Source: G963665185 sp049723905
GTDB taxonomy: Bacteria; Desulfobacterota; Desulfovibrionia; Desulfovibrionales; Desulfovibrionaceae
Assembly (NCBI RefSeq): GCF_049723905.1
Contig: NZ_JBJKFD010000001.1
Coordinates: forward strand, 3,100,001 to 3,164,000
Reading direction: 5' to 3'
DNA: 64,000 nt
The position numbers and the translations under genes are program-made. Below the pieces are notes generated by a model. It made no database searches and was not told where the DNA came from. It worked only from the letters and a program-made list of their open reading frames with translations. Shown piece after piece: positions 15,705 through 25,210 of the stretch (its first letter is position 1; every line of letters begins with the position of its first letter).

Positions 15705-18670
15705 GTCCTGTGGATATGGGCATGCTCGATCTTTTCCGCATGGAGGCGCAAACTCACGGCACCACCCTGCGCCAGGGGCTGGACAGCCTCACCGGCGTTG
15801 AAGGCGAGGAGCGGGTGGCGCTTTGCCGCAAACTGGCCCGGGCCGCCCAGTCCATCAAGGGAGCGGCCCGCATTATCGGCCTGGAACACCCGGCCCGGCT
15901 GGCCCAGGCCATGGAGTCGCTGTTCGAGCGGCACAGCGGCGGCGAGGGAGCCAGCGGATGCGCCGCGTCGGTTCTGCCCTTGCTGGGCCAATGCGTGGAT
16001 ATTTTTCTGACCCTGGCCGACCTGGACGGACAGGAATACGACGGCTGGCTGGAAACCATGGCCGATGCCATGGAAGACCTGACCAAGCGCATTGCGGACT
16101 GGGAGCCGGGTGAAGAGTCGTTCCAAGAAGAGTCGTCCCAAGAAGAGCCGGACGAAGTAACGGCGGTGCAGGCCGATGTTCCGGTGGCTCCTGAAATTTC
16201 GCCCGAGCCTGTTCCGGCTCCGGCAGCTCCCGAAGCATCCCCTGTAGCGTCCCCTGTAGCCCAGGCCAAACCGGTGGCCCCGGCCCCCCAGCCTGCTCCC
16301 ATAAACCTTGCCGACGCCTCGCTATTGGATCTTTTCGTCATAGAGGCCCAGACCCACGGCCAGAGTCTGGATACCGGCCTTGTGGAGCTGGAAAAGGACC
16401 AGCGCCCCGAACTGGTGGAGCCGCTCATGCGCGCGGCCCATTCGCTCAAGGGCGCGGCCCGCATAGTGGGGCTGGACAACGTGGTTGTGCTGGCCCATGC
16501 CATGGAAGACGTGCTGGAAGCCTGCCGCAAGCAGGAGCTGGTGCTCACCGGCGGGCACATCGACCTGCTGCTCAAGGCCAATGACCTTTTTCTGGCCATG
16601 GGCGCTACCAGCGCGGCCGACCTGCCCGCCTTGCTGGCGAGCCAGGCTGCCGCGTCCGATGCCCTGGCCAAGGCCGTGCGCGAGTCGCTGCACACGCCGC
16701 CGGTGTCGGTTGCTCCCTCGGCGTCCGGACAAGCCGGGGCTGCCCAGCCAGCGCAGGCTGCCAGTGCGGACAGCGGGCAGTCCGGTGTTGCCAAACCGGA
16801 CGTTCCCCAGGCCGACGCCCCTGCAACCTCGGCTGGCAACACTTCAGTTGGCAACACTTCGGCAGCCAATTTGGGCGGCGTGGTCCGGGTTTCCTCCCAG
16901 AATCTGTACCGCATCATGGGGCTGGCCGGAGAAAGTCTGGTAGAGGCGCGCTCCCTTTTCCCCTTTCTTGCCAAGTTGCAGGCCATCCGCCAGGAGCAGC
17001 AGAGCCTTTTCAAACTGGTGGGCAACCTGCGCGAGACCGTGGCCGAATACAAGGCCGACATGGGCCAGAATTTCCGCTACGCCTGGTCAGACGGTCCGCA
17101 AGAAGAGGGCGCGGACATGTGCACCACCGTACAGGCCGAACTGGAACGGGCCGAAGAGCTCATCCGTTCCATGCGGCGCAGCCTGGGGGCGCACACCCGA
17201 AGTTTCGATGGCTATGCCCGGCGCATGGAGCTGCTTTCCGACCGGCTCTACAACGAAGTCATTGCCAGCCAGATGCGCCCCTTTTCCGACGGGCTGTACG
17301 GCTACCCACGCATGATCCGCGACCTGGCCCGGGAAACCGGCAAGCAGGTGGAGTTCATCGTGGAAGGCGAGAACACGCCTGTGGACCGGACCATTCTGGA
17401 AAAACTGGAGGCCCCGCTTACCCATCTGCTGCGCAACGGCGTGGACCATGGCCTGGAAACCCCGCAGGAGCGCACGGAAGCGGGCAAGCCGCCCACCGGG
17501 ACCTTGCAGTTGAGCGCCCACCACAGGGCGGGCATGCTGCACATCCGCCTGGCCGACGACGGACGCGGCATCGACCTGGAGCGCATCCGCGCCAAGGTGG
17601 TGGAGCGCGGTCTGGCCTCGGCCGACATGGCCGGGCAGCTCAGCCGGGCCGAACTCATGGAATTTCTTTTTCTGCCCGGATTCTCCACCGCCAAAACCGT
17701 GAGCGAAATCTCCGGCCGCGGCGTGGGGCTGGACGTGGTCCACTCCATCATCAACTCCGTGGGCGGTTCGGTGCGCTGCACCAGCGAACCGGGGCAGGGC
17801 ATGGTGTTCAACATGCAGCTCCCCCTTACCCTTTCCGTGCTGCGGACCCTGCTGGTGGAAATAGACGGCGCGCCTTTGGCCGTGCCCCTCAACCGCATAG
17901 ACCGGGTGCACAAGTGCGTGTCCGAGGAGGTTCAGCACGTGGAAGACCACCAGTACATCCGGCTGGACGGCGACAACGTGGGGCTGCTCCAGGCCCGGCA
18001 GGTGCTGGGCATAAAGCAGGACACGGCCACGGAGACCGAGGAAATACGCCTGCTGGTCATAAGCGACCGCATGCACAGGTATGGTTTGGTTGTGGACGAC
18101 TTTCTGGGCGAGCGCGATCTGGTGGTAAAGCCCCTGGACCACCGTCTGGGCAAGGTCAACAACATCAGCAGCGCCTCGGTGCTGGACGACGGCGAGCCCG
18201 TGCTCATAGCCGATGTGGACGATCTGGTCCGCAGTATGGACCGGCTTATCGGCAAGGGGCGGCTGAACAAGGTGGGCAGAACCGCTGCGGCCCGTCCGGG
18301 CAAGCGCGTGCTGGTGGTGGATGACTCCCTGACCGTGCGCGAGGTGCAGCGCCGCCTGCTGGAGAACAACGGGTATCAGGTGGATACGGCCGTGGACGGC
18401 ATGGACGGGCTCAATGCCCTTGTTGCCGGGGAGTACGATCTTGTGGTGACGGATGTGGACATGCCGCGGCTGAACGGCATCGCCCTGGTGGAGCGCATTC
18501 GGGCCAACAAGGCCATGGCCAGTCTGCCCGTGATGATCGTCTCCTACAAGGACCGCGAGGAAGACCGGTTGCTGGGCATGGAAGCCGGTGCCAACTATTA
18601 CCTGACCAAAAGCAGTTTTCACGACGACAGCCTGCTGGAAGCGGTCCGCGATCTCATCGGGGAGGCCTGA
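15701..18670 (+). CDS. cheA: hybrid CheA histidine kinase with two HPt domains and C-terminal receiver (WspE-like)
   Basis: A 989-residue hybrid kinase. HPt1 (about 5-110) has AAQSIKGAARI: the phospho-accepting His is Gln50. HPt2 (about 205-320) has AAHSLKGAARI with His247 intact. Two acidic/Pro/Ala linkers separate the parts. A dimerisation region (about 400-530) is followed by the ATPase domain with LLRNGVDHGLE (N-box), ADDGRGID and ISGRGVGLDVV, then a CheW-like domain and a receiver whose phospho-Asp is Asp918 (VVTDVDMPRLNG). WspE has one HPt, so the first is an added, apparently inactive copy. It should phosphorylate CheB and the REC-PP2C protein encoded just downstream. Confidence 0.93.
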   Translation: MSPVDMGMLDLFRMEAQTHGTTLRQGLDSLTGVEGEERVALCRKLARAAQSIKGAARIIGLEHPARLAQAMESLFERHSGGEGASGCAASVLPLLGQCVDIFLTLADLDGQEYDGWLETMADAMEDLTKRIADWEPGEESFQEESSQEEPDEVTAVQADVPVAPEISPEPVPAPAAPEASPVASPVAQAKPVAPAPQPAPINLADASLLDLFVIEAQTHGQSLDTGLVELEKDQRPELVEPLMRAAHSLKGAARIVGLDNVVVLAHAMEDVLEACRKQELVLTGGHIDLLLKANDLFLAMGATSAADLPALLASQAAASDALAKAVRESLHTPPVSVAPSASGQAGAAQPAQAASADSGQSGVAKPDVPQADAPATSAGNTSVGNTSAANLGGVVRVSSQNLYRIMGLAGESLVEARSLFPFLAKLQAIRQEQQSLFKLVGNLRETVAEYKADMGQNFRYAWSDGPQEEGADMCTTVQAELERAEELIRSMRRSLGAHTRSFDGYARRMELLSDRLYNEVIASQMRPFSDGLYGYPRMIRDLARETGKQVEFIVEGENTPVDRTILEKLEAPLTHLLRNGVDHGLETPQERTEAGKPPTGTLQLSAHHRAGMLHIRLADDGRGIDLERIRAKVVERGLASADMAGQLSRAELMEFLFLPGFSTAKTVSEISGRGVGLDVVHSIINSVGGSVRCTSEPGQGMVFNMQLPLTLSVLRTLLVEIDGAPLAVPLNRIDRVHKCVSEEVQHVEDHQYIRLDGDNVGLLQARQVLGIKQDTATETEEIRLLVISDRMHRYGLVVDDFLGERDLVVKPLDHRLGKVNNISSASVLDDGEPVLIADVDDLVRSMDRLIGKGRLNKVGRTAAARPGKRVLVVDDSLTVREVQRRLLENNGYQVDTAVDGMDGLNALVAGEYDLVVTDVDMPRLNGIALVERIRANKAMASLPVMIVSYKDREEDRLLGMEAGANYYLTKSSFHDDSLLEAVRDLIGEA

Positions 18671-18672
18671 AT

Positions 18673-19671
18673 TTGCGTATAGCCATAGTCAACGACGTGA
18701 TGCTGGCCGTGGAGGCCCTGCGCCGCGTTGTTGTATCCCTGCCCGGCCACGAAGTGGCCTGGGTGGCGCTCAACGGTGAACAGGCCGTAGAAAAGTGTTG
18801 TTCCGACAAGCCGGACATGATCCTCATGGATCTGATCATGCCGGTGATGGACGGTGTGCACGCCACGCGCAAGATCATGTCCACCTGCCCGTGCCCCATC
18901 CTGGTGGTGACGGCCACGGTGGAGGGCAATGCCGCCATGGTCTTCGAGGCCATGGGCCACGGCGCCCTGGACGCGGTCTGCACCCCCACGCTGGGGCCGG
19001 ACGGCAACGTGGCAGGCGCGGCCGCCCTTGTGGACAAGATGCGTATTGTCGCCATGCTGGGCGGCAAGGAACCAGCAGGAGCGTATATGGCCTCGCAGGA
19101 AAATTCGGGCAAGTCCTTGCGGATCATTGCCCTGGGGGCGTCCACCGGCGGCCCCAAGGCGCTGTGTGATGTGCTGTCCGTGTTTCCGGCCCAGATGGAT
19201 TTTGCCGTGGCCGTGGTTCAGCATGTGGACATGCATTTTGCCGCGGGGCTGGCCCATTGGCTCAACGATCAGGTGCCGCCGCCCGTGGTGCTGGCCGAGG
19301 AAAACCAGAGCCTGCGTCCGGGCCGGGTATATGTGGCCGGAACCAACGATCATATGGTAATTGACGGCCATCATCGGCTGCATTACACCCCGCATCCGCG
19401 CGAGTGCCCGTATCGTCCCTCTGTGGATGCGTTTTTCAACAGCCTGGCCCGGCTTGGTCTGAAAGGCGGAGCCGCCGCCCTGCTGACGGGCATGGGCAAG
19501 GACGGAGCCGCGGGGCTGAAGGCCCTGCGTGAGGCCGGATGGCATACCATAGCCCAGGACCAGGCCAGCAGCGTGGTTTACGGCATGCCCCGCGCCGCCG
19601 CGGAGTTGGATGCCGCGGTGGAGATTCTTGATATCGGGAAGGTCGCTCCCTCCCTGCTCCAACACGTGTAA
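18673..19671 (+). CDS. cheB: CheB protein-glutamate methylesterase (WspF-like)
   Basis: A 332-residue receiver-methylesterase. It starts at a TTG two bases behind the CheA stop. The receiver has phospho-Asp53 (LMDLIMPVMDG). The esterase domain has the catalytic serine in LGASTGGPKAL, histidine in VVQHVDMHF and the Asp region LLTGMGKDGAAG. It removes methyl groups from the receptors against CheR. In Pseudomonas, loss of the equivalent WspF locks the pathway on; the same adaptation role is expected here. Confidence 0.92.
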   Translation: MRIAIVNDVMLAVEALRRVVVSLPGHEVAWVALNGEQAVEKCCSDKPDMILMDLIMPVMDGVHATRKIMSTCPCPILVVTATVEGNAAMVFEAMGHGALDAVCTPTLGPDGNVAGAAALVDKMRIVAMLGGKEPAGAYMASQENSGKSLRIIALGASTGGPKALCDVLSVFPAQMDFAVAVVQHVDMHFAAGLAHWLNDQVPPPVVLAEENQSLRPGRVYVAGTNDHMVIDGHHRLHYTPHPRECPYRPSVDAFFNSLARLGLKGGAAALLTGMGKDGAAGLKALREAGWHTIAQDQASSVVYGMPRAAAELDAAVEILDIGKVAPSLLQHV

Positions 19672-19763
19672 GGAAGGGCTTCCCTTTAATAGAAGGGACG
19701 GGTTTCCCCCCAACCTCCCGACCAGAGGACAATCTCAAGAGGACAAGCCCCAAGGATAATCCC

Positions 19764-20936
19764 ATGACGCAACAGACCTCACATCAACCGGCCCTGACCC
19801 GCCACGATATCACCGTGCTGCTCATCGACGACCAGGCCATGGTCGGCGAGGCAGTGCGCCGCATGCTGCAGGAAGAAACCGATATCGTCTTTCATTTCTG
19901 TCAGGACCCCACCAAGGCCATCCAGACCGCCAACGAGATAAGGCCCACGGTGATTCTTCAGGATCTGGTCATGCCGGACATCGACGGGCTGACCCTGGCC
20001 AAGTTTTTCCGGGCCAACAAGGCCACCAAGGACACCCCCCTCATCGTGCTCTCCACCAAGGAGGAGCCCGCCACCAAGGCCGAGGCCTTCGGGCTGGGAG
20101 CCAGCGATTATCTGGTGAAACTGCCGGACAAGATCGAGCTTATCGCCCGTATCCGCCACCATTCCCAGGGCTACATCAACCTGCTGGAGCGCAACGAGGC
20201 CTTCAAGGCCCTGGCCGACCAGCTGCAGCATGCCTCGGAATACGTTACCTCGCTGCTGCCCGCGCCCATTGCGGAAGGGGCGGTGCGCGCGGATTGGAAG
20301 TTTGTGCCGTCGGCCCAGCTGGGCGGCGATTCCCTGGGCTACCACTGGATGGACGACACCCATTTCGCCATGTACCTGCTGGATGTCTGCGACCACGGCG
20401 TGGGCCCGGCCCTGCTGTCCGTGCAGGCGCTCAATGCCTTGCGCGCCGAGGCCCTGCCCGGTGTCGATTTCAAGGACCCGTCGTCCGTGCTGGCTGCTTT
20501 GAATGACACCTTCCAGATGGAAAAGCACAACGATCTGTATTTCACTATCTGGTACGGAGTATACGACACGGCAACCAAGGAGTTGTCCTACGCCAGCGGC
20601 GGGCACCCGGCAGCCCTGCTTCTCCAGGCAAATGGCGAGGTGGTGGAATGCGCCACAAAGGGCATCATCATCGGCGGCATGCCCGGAATGTCCTTTCCCT
20701 CGGCAACCATACCACTGGATACGCCCGCCACCCTGTACACCTATTCGGACGGCGTCTACGAAGTGGAAACCCCGGCGGGCGAGATGTGGACCTTTCAGGA
20801 GTTCAAGGAATATCTCCTGGCCTCCCGCGCAGAGGACAAGGACGAACTGCTCGGACTGTACGAGCATGTCATGGCCATGCATTCCGGCGCCACCCTGGAA
20901 GATGATTTCTCCATCCTGCGGGTGGATTTTTCCTGA
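19764..20936 (+). CDS. response regulator with PP2C/SpoIIE phosphatase output (in the WspR position)
   Basis: A 390-residue two-domain protein. Residues 1 to about 140 are a receiver: LLIDDQAMVGEAVRRML, phospho-Asp67 in ILQDLVMPDIDG, and VLSTKEEP with Lys at the usual place. From memory this receiver is strikingly like that of WspR. After a coiled linker comes a SpoIIE/RsbU-type Ser/Thr phosphatase: LGGDSLGYHWMDD, LLDVCDHGVGPAL, YASGGHPAALLL, YTYSDGVYEVE and DDFSILRVDF, so the metal-binding aspartates are present. It follows CheB by 92 bases with an AAGG site. Phosphorylation by the CheA hybrid should tune the phosphatase; a STAS-type anti-anti-sigma protein is the expected substrate, but none is encoded beside it. 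Confidence 0.9.
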   Translation: MTQQTSHQPALTRHDITVLLIDDQAMVGEAVRRMLQEETDIVFHFCQDPTKAIQTANEIRPTVILQDLVMPDIDGLTLAKFFRANKATKDTPLIVLSTKEEPATKAEAFGLGASDYLVKLPDKIELIARIRHHSQGYINLLERNEAFKALADQLQHASEYVTSLLPAPIAEGAVRADWKFVPSAQLGGDSLGYHWMDDTHFAMYLLDVCDHGVGPALLSVQALNALRAEALPGVDFKDPSSVLAALNDTFQMEKHNDLYFTIWYGVYDTATKELSYASGGHPAALLLQANGEVVECATKGIIIGGMPGMSFPSATIPLDTPATLYTYSDGVYEVETPAGEMWTFQEFKEYLLASRAEDKDELLGLYEHVMAMHSGATLEDDFSILRVDFS

Positions 20937-20992
20937 GCCGGATTGCGAGCGCACGGCCAGCGGATTCTCGGTAACAACGGTTTTCAGACAGC

Positions 20993-21949
20993 ATGACCTC
21001 ACTGCTCACTTTCTGCGCCCTGGCGCTGACCACGCTGTTCTGGGGCATGTCTTTTGTATGGATCAAGACGGCCCTGCTCCAGTTTCCCACCTTCACCCTT
21101 ACCTTTTTGCGCTACGCCACGGGCGCGGTGCTGTTTGCCGCCATTGTGCTGGTCCGGGCGCGGCGGCGCAAAACATGGCCCCATTTCTCACGGCGCGCCC
21201 ATCTGCGTCTGGCAGGGCTGGCCCTGCTGCATCCGGGCATCTATTTTTCCTGCATGACCATAGCCATTCACTATACCACGGCTTCGGAGGCCTCCTTCAA
21301 AATCGCCACCGTTCCCATTGTGGTGCTGATTTTTTCCGCCCTATTCCTGGGCGAGGCAGTCACTTCCGGGAAACTCCTGGGCATTGCTCTTTCCGTGGCC
21401 GGTGTGGCCCTTCTGGTGGCTGGCGGGGGAGCGGGCGTTCTGGATGTGGGACAAAGCTGGTTTTCCACCGGCTGGAAGGCCGACGCGCTCCTGTTCTGCG
21501 CCGTACTGGCCGGAGCGGCCTATACCGTGCTGGCCCGCAGGCTCATCCGGGACCACGCCCCGCTGGATGTCTCCTTTCTGCAATTCGGCTACGGCAGCCT
21601 CTATTTTCTGCCCATGTGCCTGTGGGAACAGCCCGCCATGAACTGGGCGGCCGTGGATGGGCAGGGGCTGGTCGCCCTGGCCTGCCTTGCCTTTTTGTCC
21701 AGCTTTGCCGCGTTCTTCTGCTACAACTACGCACTGTCCCGCATCGATGCGGTGCGGGCTTCGGTGTTCGTGAACATGTGCCCCCTGGTCTCGGCAATCG
21801 GGGCCTGGCAAATGCTGGGGGAGACCATGTCTTCCCTGCAGATGGCGGGCGGGGCGCTGATTCTTCTTTCCGTTGTCCTGCCCAGCCTGGGCGACATGCG
21901 GCGGTTGCGCCAGGGGCCTTGGAAAAGGAAGGGGCGGCCAGCCGTGTGA
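20993..21949 (+). CDS. EamA/DMT-family transporter
   Basis: A 318-residue inner-membrane protein with about ten hydrophobic helices in two EamA repeats (ALTTLFWGMSFVWIKTAL in the first; YTVLARRLIRDHAPLDV at the start of the second). Family members export amino acids, metabolites or drugs; the substrate cannot be told. No good ribosome site precedes ATG 20993. It lies 56 bases after the phosphatase regulator and faces another EamA gene tail to tail. Confidence 0.85.
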   Translation: MTSLLTFCALALTTLFWGMSFVWIKTALLQFPTFTLTFLRYATGAVLFAAIVLVRARRRKTWPHFSRRAHLRLAGLALLHPGIYFSCMTIAIHYTTASEASFKIATVPIVVLIFSALFLGEAVTSGKLLGIALSVAGVALLVAGGGAGVLDVGQSWFSTGWKADALLFCAVLAGAAYTVLARRLIRDHAPLDVSFLQFGYGSLYFLPMCLWEQPAMNWAAVDGQGLVALACLAFLSSFAAFFCYNYALSRIDAVRASVFVNMCPLVSAIGAWQMLGETMSSLQMAGGALILLSVVLPSLGDMRRLRQGPWKRKGRPAV

Positions 21950-22007
21950 CCGCCCGTTGGATCGCCCGTCGGGCCACCCGCCGGGGATATCGGTTCGGCT
22001 CGCGCCT

Positions 22008-23075
22008 TTACAGGGTGGGCGGACGCCGCGACCAGAATTTTCTGGGCCTGTCAGGCCTGTGTATTATCGGGTCCGGCGGGCCCGGCGAGTCAGGCGCTTC
22101 GGGCGGAACATTCTCTTTTTCCTTTGCTGGTTGGCTGGTTTGAGGGGCTTCTGGTGCTTTGGTGTGTCGGCGTTCTCCACGGGCAATGAGCAGGATGCCC
22201 ACGGCCACGCCGCCACAGCCTGCCCAATGCCAGGGGCCGACCGGGTCGTCCAGCACCAGGGCGCAGAGCAGCACCGCGCTGACCGGCAAAATACCGGTAA
22301 AGACCGCGGCGGACGAGGCGGGCACGTCGCGGATTCCCCTAAACCAGAACACATAGGCCAGCACCGTGATAGCAACGGCATAGTAAACGATGACCAGCCA
22401 GCCCTGCTTGGAGACCGCGCCAAAGTCGAAGCCCAGCCCCTGGTACACGGCCATGGGCGCGAACATGCACATGCCCAGCAGGCTTATCCAGAAGGAGACG
22501 GCCAGGGCGGACAGGTCGGCGTGCAGGGATTTGCGCAACACCAGAAAGATGGATTCCCCCAGCACCGCGCCAAAGACCAGCAGATAGCCCCACACAGAGG
22601 TATCCGTTGCCCCTGCAGCTCCCGCTGTCGCCGTTGCTGCCGAATTATCTGCCAGCCGCAGCACAGCCACGCCCGCCATGGCCGCGCCAATGCCCAGCAG
22701 TTTGAAGAGCCCCGGCTTTTCCCGCAGAAAAACAAACGAAATAAGCCCGATGACCGCAGGCGTGCTGCTGGTGATGACTCCGGCCGAGGCCGGATTGGTC
22801 CATTGCAGCCCGTACAGCAGAAAGACGTTGAAGAGCACGCCGCCGCAAAAACATTGAAAGGCCAGCAGCCCGAAGTCGCGCCAGCCGATGCGGGGCAGTC
22901 CTTTTTCCAGATACAGAAGAAAGGGGACGATGATGGCCACGGCCAGCACAAACCGCAACCCCAGCGCCAGAAACACGGGAAATTCCGCAATAGCCAGTTT
23001 GCCCGCCACAACCGAACTTCCCACAATGACCATTGCCAGGGAAAGGTCGGTGTATGAGGCCAATCGAGAACGCAT
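22008..23075 (-). CDS. EamA/DMT-family transporter
   Basis: A 355-residue relative of the drug/metabolite transporter family with ten predicted helices and a long hydrophilic Pro/Glu-rich tail of about 50 residues (PPEAPDSPGPPDP). ATG 23075 is chosen since AAGGAG lies eight bases ahead; the frame is open back to 23153, but that part overlaps a dispersed repeat. EamA signatures include MVIVGSSVVAGKLAIAEFP and GVITSSTPAVIGLISFVFL. An AraC regulator gene lies upstream on the same strand and may control it. Confidence 0.85.
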   Translation of the reverse strand: MRSRLASYTDLSLAMVIVGSSVVAGKLAIAEFPVFLALGLRFVLAVAIIVPFLLYLEKGLPRIGWRDFGLLAFQCFCGGVLFNVFLLYGLQWTNPASAGVITSSTPAVIGLISFVFLREKPGLFKLLGIGAAMAGVAVLRLADNSAATATAGAAGATDTSVWGYLLVFGAVLGESIFLVLRKSLHADLSALAVSFWISLLGMCMFAPMAVYQGLGFDFGAVSKQGWLVIVYYAVAITVLAYVFWFRGIRDVPASSAAVFTGILPVSAVLLCALVLDDPVGPWHWAGCGGVAVGILLIARGERRHTKAPEAPQTSQPAKEKENVPPEAPDSPGPPDPIIHRPDRPRKFWSRRPPTL

Positions 23076-23105
23076 ATATAAGCTCCTTGGCCCGGGCGCT
23101 GTGGT

Positions 23106-23243
23106 CAGGCTGCTGACAAAGGCACGATAACGTCGTTGCCTCAAAAAACTCAAACCTTTGCGTATCAGGAAATACGCGTCAGTCTTGAGTTTTCCTCACG
23201 ACGGTGAGTCTTTTTGGGTTCTCGTACCTTTTTGAGCAGCCTG
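23106..23243. repeat. nested palindromic element, copy 1
   Basis: One of eight related elements. Outer arms CAGGCTGCT and AGCAGCCTG, AAAGG/CCTTT next, inner AAAACTCAA with TTGAGTTTT, tip GCGTAT with ATACGC around CAGGAA. It carries a small extra hairpin (CTCAC/GTGAG) in the right arm. It lies just upstream of a minus-strand EamA gene, and is one of two copies not directly behind a stop codon. Confidence 0.75.
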
Positions 23244-23366
23244 GCAGATTTAACTTTGTAATCAATCTGGGACCGGAGAATTTCCGGCCTGCGGATTCTG
23301 GCTGCATGGGATGCAGAAGTATCCGAATGTGCGCCCGGACTGTGGGCAGGATGGCTCGGAAAGGGC

Positions 23367-24302
23367 TTACGGGTATTGAATATTCTTGCGGTATTGTCCC
23401 GGCGTAAGGCCGAATACGGCCTTGAAGCGGCGCGTCAGGTGGCTCTGGTCGGCAAATCCGGTCTCGGCCGCGATTTCCGCCAGAGAAGGAAGGTACGAAG
23501 TGGTCTCGGGCAGGCCCAGCAGCGTTTTTGCCCTGTTCAGCCGCAAATGGGTGAGGTAGGCGTGCGGTGGCGCGCCCACACTGCGGTGGAAGACGCGGGC
23601 CAGATGAAAGGGGCTGAGATGGCAGGCCCGGGCCAGCCGGGTCAGGCTCATGTCTTCGGCAAGGTGGGCGGCCATGTACTCCTTGGCCCTGCGCACGGCC
23701 ACCGGCTCTGCGCCGGGACGCAGCAGGGTGGGGGGATTTTCGCAATAGCGCCGTATCCACAGGGCCAGCAGGCCCAGCAGCCGGGTTTCCTGTTCCAGGC
23801 TGCCTATGGCGGGGCGGCCCGCCGGGCTCACCGGCCCCAACGGGCGCATCAGGCTCACCGGGCCTGTCTGCACGGGCTGCATGCAGCGGTGCAGATGGTG
23901 GATGTTGCGGGCCAGCAGCGGGTCGGAAAGCACACCGGCCCTGAAATGAGGCAGGGGGCCGGGGTTTCCGGAAATTTCGCGCACCGCACGGGCCACCAGT
24001 TCCGGGGCCAGGTAGAACATGCGGTAGGTCCAGCCATCCGGCCCTGCGGCGTGGCCATCGTGCATCTCTCCGGGCACCACCAGATTGACCAGCCCTTGCG
24101 AGGCCACATGGCTTTGGCCCAGGTAGTCGAAGGCCATGGCCCCCTGTTCTATGATGCCCACGGCGTATCCGTCGTGGAAATGGCGGGTGAAGTTCTGGGT
24201 GTAGTAGCGGGCGCGCATGCACTCCAGGCCGTCCAGGGCCTGCGGCTTCCAATAGCGCACGGATTCGTGCGCGGCGTTATGGTCGGAGCGTTTGCGTGTC
24301 AT
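23367..24302 (-). CDS. AraC-family transcriptional regulator
   Basis: A 311-residue regulator. The N-terminal part is a cupin-like ligand domain of the AraC-binding type (FTRHFHDGYAVGIIEQGAM). The C-terminal 100 residues hold the double helix-turn-helix: LAEDMSLTRLARACHLSPFH, then SLAEIAAETGFADQSHLTR and the family signature FKAVFGLTPGQYRK. The ligand is unknown. Regulators of this kind often lie next to an exporter; here the EamA gene follows on the same strand after about 290 bases. Confidence 0.9.
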   Translation of the reverse strand: MTRKRSDHNAAHESVRYWKPQALDGLECMRARYYTQNFTRHFHDGYAVGIIEQGAMAFDYLGQSHVASQGLVNLVVPGEMHDGHAAGPDGWTYRMFYLAPELVARAVREISGNPGPLPHFRAGVLSDPLLARNIHHLHRCMQPVQTGPVSLMRPLGPVSPAGRPAIGSLEQETRLLGLLALWIRRYCENPPTLLRPGAEPVAVRRAKEYMAAHLAEDMSLTRLARACHLSPFHLARVFHRSVGAPPHAYLTHLRLNRAKTLLGLPETTSYLPSLAEIAAETGFADQSHLTRRFKAVFGLTPGQYRKNIQYP

Positions 24303-24381
24303 GCATCATGTCATACGTCCTGTATGCGGCAAATTTCAAGACGAAAAAAAGAATGGGGGAACGGCTGGGCTGCAAACCGCT

Positions 24382-24945
24382 TCAGGCCAGCTCTTTCTGC
24401 ATCCAGACCATGTCGAAAAGCTGGCCGTGCTTGCGGCCGATGTTGGCGAACCGGCCGCACTCCACAAAGCCATGCTTGGTGTGAAAGGCCAGGCTGCCCG
24501 GATTGCGCGAGGAGATATTGACCAGCAGGGTGCGCATGCCCGCCTTTGCCGCGCCCTGTTCCAGCAGGGGCAGAAGCAGCGTGCCCAGCCCTTTGCCCGT
24601 ATGTTCCGGGAGGAAGAAAACCGTGCTGGTGCCGGTTGTGGAAAAGATGTTGCCGAGTTTGTAGGGGCGCACATAGCCGAATCCGGCATAGCTGTTGTCT
24701 CTGGTGTCGTTTCGGGTGGTGACGCTGAAGGCGGCGACCTTGCGGCTTTCCTGAAAAATGAAATTGAAGAAGCGGGTGGAGACCGGCTCTTCCTGATACG
24801 CGGCGAATCCGTTTTCCACATAATGGTTGAAAACGCGCAGGAAGTTGTTGCGGTCGGCCTTGCGCATGGGGCGGACATGGTGGGCCGGGCCTAATGGTAT
24901 GGGGCGCGTGAAGGGCCTGGAGGGCCTGGAAGAGAACCCCATCAT
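24382..24945 (-). CDS. GNAT-family N-acetyltransferase
   Basis: A protein of about 187 residues with the acetyl-CoA loop HTGKGLGTLLLP and the C-terminal NPGSLAFHTKHGFVECG of the GNAT fold. The start RPMRKADRNNFLRVFNHYVENGFAAY is like phosphinothricin-type acetyltransferases. The acetyl acceptor is unknown. The start is uncertain: ATG 24945 or 24942 gives the usual leading strand, ATG 24867 is the next choice, and none has a clear ribosome site. It lies 79 bases upstream of the AraC gene on the same strand. Confidence 0.78.
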   Translation of the reverse strand: MMGFSSRPSRPFTRPIPLGPAHHVRPMRKADRNNFLRVFNHYVENGFAAYQEEPVSTRFFNFIFQESRKVAAFSVTTRNDTRDNSYAGFGYVRPYKLGNIFSTTGTSTVFFLPEHTGKGLGTLLLPLLEQGAAKAGMRTLLVNISSRNPGSLAFHTKHGFVECGRFANIGRKHGQLFDMVWMQKELA

Positions 24946-25107
24946 GGCGCGGCCAGCGTCTTGTTCTCTATTATGCGGATTAATTTCAGTATGTTGCCGT
25001 ATTTCTTCATGGAGGCAGCATAGCACAGGGCGGGGAAATGGCAAAGGCGGGCAGGTGAGTTTCAGAAAGCGTGTAGGGAGGGGCTTCGGTTTTTGCCAGC
25101 CATGAAA

Positions 25108-25140
25108 AGACCCGGCAGAACATGGTGTTCTGCCGGGCTT
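25108..25140 (-). terminator. intrinsic terminator behind the permease gene
   Basis: A 12-bp perfect stem, CCCGGCAGAACA with TGTTCTGCCGGG, loop TGG, followed on the minus strand by TCTTTTC. It ends the leftward permease transcript. Confidence 0.75.
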
Positions 25141-25210
25141 TGAAAAGCAGCGCAGGGAACGTGCGGGCGAATGTATGGTTTCTCCATCCCAATATGCGAG
25201 AAAACCTTTT

